Shown here: positions 7,391-10,200 of the stretch, one piece after another | Position numbering within the stretch: the first letter of the stretch is position 1 | Layout of the letters: each line of letters begins with the position of its first letter | NCBI GenBank assembly: GCA_016872225.1 | Contig: VHAW01000058.1 | Span: 1-10,200, forward strand | Origin: Sphingomonadales bacterium | GTDB taxonomy: Bacteria > Bacteroidota > Bacteroidia > UBA7662 | DNA: 10,200 nucleotides | Reading direction: 5' to 3' | Notes under the pieces: model-generated | The model's database searches: none | The model's input: the letters and a program-made list of their open reading frames with translations, nothing else | What the model was told of the DNA's origin: nothing | Program-made: the position numbers and the translations under genes

Positions 7391-9369
7391 GGAGAGTTTC
7401 GGATTTGAACGCGTAAAGCAAGGGCCCTGGGATCCCCGGGATAACGTTTTAAGATCCTGTTAACCAAACGATCTGCCTCTAAAGGTTTCTTCAAATGCAA
7501 TTGAAGGCCCACAGCATTGAGCAGCGTTTGAGGATGATCCGGATCGAGACGAAGGGCCTTTTCATAACATATACCTGCTTTTTTAGGGTTACCCTCCAAC
7601 AAATACAAATAACCCAAATTGGCATAGGCCGGGACATACAAAGGGTCTTGTTTGATAAGATTTTCAAGTCTCTGCACAGCAGACTGCCTGCGAGCCAAAC
7701 GGTATTCATTCAGGGCTAATTTAAGTTGAAAGTCTGAAGACAGAGGCAATAAACGAACGGCTTGGAGAAAATATGGAGCAGCTTCGGCATGTTGGTTACG
7801 CATCGATAACAATTCCGCAATACGATAGGCCATCCAGGCCGAGGCACTTTGTGGAACCATGGTCTTGGGATAATCTTTCATCAAAGGATCAAGCTCTTTA
7901 GGGCTCTGCTTCAAATAAAGGAGATGAATCATGGCATCCACCCAACCAGCATTTCGACCACCGTGTGGAACTTTATTCAGCCATGCCATGGCGGAGTCCA
8001 GACCTTCTTTCTCCCCCTCGAAACGTTCCACGTACTGCAGCCAGGCCTTGGCCATGGTCAGAGGTTCTGGTTTGTCTTCATTCAGCGAAGCAAGGCCGAG
8101 CAAAACTCCTTTGGGCGGAAGGGATTGAAAATCGCCCTTGGTCGTTGGAATTTGAATTTTGTGATCGGTAATACGAACATGGGGAATGTCCGAAGAGCCC
8201 GATTTGGGCATATGGCAAGCCACGCAATTGTTTTGCTTTATCGCTCTTTGGGAGGCAGGAGCAGCACATCTTGCTTCCCTGGCCGCTGAACCGCCATGAC
8301 AGCTATAACACTCTTTATTATACTGCAACGCTGCCGTTTTCTGCACCGAACGATGCGGATTATGGCACGAAATGCATCGCATAGCCAAAGGTTGCTGCTT
8401 CAAACAAGGGGATTGAGCAAGTCGATCCGGGTGCGAAGCCATGATGAAATAATCTTCATGATTCTGATGCCGAGGCAAGAAAACAGAGAACACATCGCTG
8501 AGTACCATCCCCGGCTTGAAGTCCGTGAAAGAACGTCCTTCCATGAGTACGGCATTACCCTGCAAATGGCAACGCTTGCATAAATCATTTTGAAGCGCAT
8601 GGGTCAGACGCTTAGGGTTGACAATCGAATAATCCGGACCCATGGATGTATCGATAATCCGACCGGCCTGCTTTTCGCGCACATGCAATGCCCCAGGTCC
8701 GTGGCACCTTTCACAATCAATTCCCTGAGGCACTGCATAATATTGATTTGCGCTGCCTGGATTTTGGGAAGGATGGGCGTTATGGCAATTGATGCATTCG
8801 GCCTCAATGGGTCTAGCAAAACGGGAATTGTTACCGTTTTCAAATCCCGGAGGCAAATCCCAGCGACCATCTTGGGTATAGAATGTCATGGGCATTTGAC
8901 ACATCTTGCCATCACGTACCATGATATGCGAATTGGTATGTTGGCCTGAACCGACCACCATATCCACCTTCTCCCAACGGCGATGCACCGTATCCCCTTG
9001 CTCATCCAATCGGAATTCTTGGATGAAGATACCTTCTTCCTTGCGGATCGATTGGTAATGCATATCCAAGTACTTGTCGTATACCACCGTCGAAATACCC
9101 GTCCAGGAGGCTTTGGAATGCCCGGGTGCCAAACCCCAAGAGCGACCCATTCCCGTTTCCATGTACGAATCGTAAATCTCCGCGTGGCAAGATCGGCAAA
9201 CCTCTTTACCCACATACCCCACCGAGTCCCCTGCGATATTGCGAAACAAGCGCCCTTGCTGACGGTCTTCCTCCAGGTTTCGGTGCGCGACTAACTCAGG
9301 ATTGGAGCACCAAGCCAAAATTAACCACAAGGGAATTCCGGCTGCCAATAAAATCCAACGGACTCGCAT
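7387..9369 (-). CDS. Seven-heme c-type cytochrome with C-terminal TPR domain
   Basis: A 660-residue exported electron-transfer protein. The N-terminus MRVRWILLAAG begins a hydrophobic segment to about residue 20. LAWC21 could be a poor lipobox (Trp at -1), so an uncleaved anchor is also possible. Seven CXXCH heme sites are present: CRSCH 58-62, CINCH 192-196, CERCH 219-223, CKRCH 264-268, CISCH 332-336, CYSCH 354-358 and CVACH 382-386. Between sites 1 and 2 is MVVGSGQHTNSHIMVRDG and a GRWDLPPGFE block. Together with GIDCERCHGPG, DLCKRCHLQG and ACHMPKSGSSDIPHV...TDH, these match the cytochrome c554-like/TPR family found in several environmental phyla. Residues about 508-650 hold about four TPRs (AYANLGYLYLLEGNPKKAG is the clearest). 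The redox partner is unknown. The ATG at 9369-9367 is chosen because a longer frame from 9450 would overlap valS and put 27 non-signal residues first. It overlaps mltG by GTGA. Confidence 0.9.
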   Translation of the reverse strand: MRVRWILLAAGIPLWLILAWCSNPELVAHRNLEEDRQQGRLFRNIAGDSVGYVGKEVCRSCHAEIYDSYMETGMGRSWGLAPGHSKASWTGISTVVYDKYLDMHYQSIRKEEGIFIQEFRLDEQGDTVHRRWEKVDMVVGSGQHTNSHIMVRDGKMCQMPMTFYTQDGRWDLPPGFENGNNSRFARPIEAECINCHNAHPSQNPGSANQYYAVPQGIDCERCHGPGALHVREKQAGRIIDTSMGPDYSIVNPKRLTHALQNDLCKRCHLQGNAVLMEGRSFTDFKPGMVLSDVFSVFLPRHQNHEDYFIMASHPDRLAQSPCLKQQPLAMRCISCHNPHRSVQKTAALQYNKECYSCHGGSAAREARCAAPASQRAIKQNNCVACHMPKSGSSDIPHVRITDHKIQIPTTKGDFQSLPPKGVLLGLASLNEDKPEPLTMAKAWLQYVERFEGEKEGLDSAMAWLNKVPHGGRNAGWVDAMIHLLYLKQSPKELDPLMKDYPKTMVPQSASAWMAYRIAELLSMRNQHAEAAPYFLQAVRLLPLSSDFQLKLALNEYRLARRQSAVQRLENLIKQDPLYVPAYANLGYLYLLEGNPKKAGICYEKALRLDPDHPQTLLNAVGLQLHLKKPLEADRLVNRILKRYPGDPRALALRVQIRNSP

Positions 9370-9372
9370 CCC

Positions 9373-9384
9373 TGCAAAATTGCA
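9373..9384. repeat. Short inverted repeat next to the cytochrome start
   Basis: TGCAA-AA-TTGCA, two 5-base arms around AA, ends 4 bases from the cytochrome ATG (9369-9367). A half-like TGCAAATT recurs at 9401-9408. It could be an operator for the divergent pair or affect initiation of the cytochrome message. It is short enough to be chance. Confidence 0.3.
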
Positions 9385-9413
9385 CAAAAACACCCTTGAC
9401 TGCAAATTCACGG

Positions 9414-9421
9414 TAGATTTG
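9414..9421 (+). promoter_or_regulatory. -7 box of the valS promoter
   Basis: TAGATTTG is a perfect match to TAnnTTTG. No good TTTG is found 19-21 bases upstream; a TTG at 9396-9398 is only 15 bases away. Transcription would start about 10 bases before the valS ATG, giving a very short leader. On the opposite strand TGAATTTG (9410-9403), with 5 of 6 fixed positions, may be the -7 box of the cytochrome gene, so the two promoters would sit back to back. Confidence 0.5.
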
Positions 9422-9436
9422 CTTGCGATTTTGTTC

Positions 9437-10200
9437 ATGGAAAGTCCCAAACAATACCAACCCCAGGGCCTGGAAGACCTCTGGTACGCACGCTGGATGG
9501 AAGCCAGGTGCTTCGCCAGTCAACCCGATGAGCGCAAAGCTTATTCGATCGTTATACCTCCCCCCAACGTCACCGGTGTTCTGCATTTGGGGCATATGCT
9601 CAACCATACTATTCAGGACATGCTCATCCGCAAGGCCCGCATGGAGGGTTTCAACGCATGTTGGGTACCAGGCACCGATCATGCGTCCATCGCCACTGAA
9701 GCTAAGGTCGTCCAAATGCTTCAAGAAAAGGGGATTCACAAAGCGAACTTGACCCGGGATGAATTCCTGAAATATGCCTGGGCGTGGAAAGAAAAATACG
9801 GGGGTATCATCCTGTCCCAATTACGCAAATTGGGTGCATCCTTGGATTGGGAAAGAGAAGCCTTCACGATGGATCCCGGACTTAGTCGAGCCGTGGTGGA
9901 CGCTTTTGTGAAGCTCTACAGAGACGGCCTGGTTTACCGCGGGATCAGAATGGTCAATTGGGATCCTGCCGGTCAAACCGCCCTCGCGGATGACGAAGTA
10001 ATTTTCAAGGAAGCCCAAGGTCAATTGGTGCATATCCGCTACCGCATTGAAAACTCCGAAGAGTTTGTCACCATTGCCACCGTTCGGCCTGAAACCATCA
10101 TGGCCGATACGGCGATTTGTGTTCATCCGGAGGACTCGCGATACCAACACCTTGTAGGCCGCAAAGCGATAATACCTCTTATTGGCAAGGCGATCCCGGT
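9437..10200 (+). CDS. valS: Valyl-tRNA synthetase, N-terminal 254 residues (runs off right edge)
   Basis: The 5' end of a class I aminoacyl-tRNA synthetase that charges tRNA-Val. It begins MESPKQYQPQGLEDLWYARW, close in pattern to the usual 'YNP...E..WY..W' start. The ATP-binding region is PPPNVTGVLHLGHML, with the HIGH-type signature His50-Leu-Gly-His53. WVPGTDHASIATEAKV (77-91) and LGASLDWERE (132-141) are typical of ValS, as is MVNWDPAGQTALADDEV (172-188). The editing (CP1) domain begins near residue 190 and includes TIATVRPETIMADTAICVHPED (the conserved 'RPET' loop). The KMSKS region and C-terminal coiled coil lie beyond the window. The start ATG has no Shine-Dalgarno sequence and lies just after a -7 box at 9414-9421. 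It is transcribed divergently from the cytochrome gene. Confidence 0.95.
   Translation, partial: MESPKQYQPQGLEDLWYARWMEARCFASQPDERKAYSIVIPPPNVTGVLHLGHMLNHTIQDMLIRKARMEGFNACWVPGTDHASIATEAKVVQMLQEKGIHKANLTRDEFLKYAWAWKEKYGGIILSQLRKLGASLDWEREAFTMDPGLSRAVVDAFVKLYRDGLVYRGIRMVNWDPAGQTALADDEVIFKEAQGQLVHIRYRIENSEEFVTIATVRPETIMADTAICVHPEDSRYQHLVGRKAIIPLIGKAIP

Noticed and set aside
7849..8289. 146-residue plus-strand reading frame
   Set aside because: It lies antisense within the cytochrome gene, has no recognisable domain, and is a shadow of the real frame.
9370..9450. Longer start for the cytochrome (27 extra residues from 9450)
   Set aside because: The extension overlaps the valS start and both candidate -7 boxes, and would bury the hydrophobic export segment behind non-signal residues. 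The ATG at 9369 gives a normal signal sequence.
9296..9820. 174-residue minus-strand reading frame at the right end
   Set aside because: It is antisense to the N-terminal part of valS, which shows the HLGH and NVTG motifs, and also overlaps the cytochrome start.

Overview
This window looks like a chromosomal segment from a member of the Bacteroidota, probably a free-living or uncultured one. Four observations support this. A large secreted protein ends in a type IX secretion (T9SS) type A sorting domain. Several genes are preceded by the TAnnTTTG -7 box typical of this phylum, with a TTTG-like -33 element about 19-21 bases upstream. Most starts lack a strong Shine-Dalgarno sequence. The ValS editing-domain sequence (TVRPETIMADTAI) is of the kind seen in this phylum. 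Base composition is roughly balanced by eye. I see no insertion sequence, phage, CRISPR or other mobile-element signature.

Left part (1-2954), all on the minus strand. A 321-residue predicted lipoprotein of unknown function (2954-1989) has a near-consensus promoter. It is followed by peptidase T (pepT, 1908-643), whose stop codon overlaps by 4 bases (ATGA) the start of an exported YiiX-like permuted papain-fold cysteine hydrolase. That last gene runs off the left edge and is a full-quality partial CDS.

Middle (2955-3966). About 1 kb has no intact gene. Much of it (3068 to about 3690) is a decayed alpha/beta-hydrolase esterase. It can be followed through a leader-like N-terminus, a DGQN...DP block, a GGVAWELD block, an IDNG block and an LVEEL block, but only by changing frame and passing in-frame stops. 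The rest, up to a promoter in front of the next gene, is unidentified.

3967-6117 (+) encodes a 716-residue T9SS cargo protein: signal peptide, N-terminal beta-rich domain, two CARDB-like domains around a jelly-roll-like module, and the sorting domain.

Right part. A tRNA-Leu (anticodon GAG) lies on the minus strand with its own promoter and a perfect 10-bp terminator hairpin. Upstream of it, also on the minus strand, are an MltG-type endolytic murein transglycosylase and a seven-heme c-type cytochrome with C-terminal TPRs. These two are joined by a GTGA stop/start overlap. Divergent from the cytochrome, the 5' end of valS (+) enters and runs off the right edge; the two genes share a 67-base intergenic region.

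The clearest functional links are the two overlapping pairs, pepT with the YiiX-like gene and the cytochrome with mltG. I do not see a defence, biosynthetic or mobile system. The least ordinary items are the multiheme cytochrome-TPR protein coupled to a peptidoglycan enzyme and the multi-lesion esterase relic.
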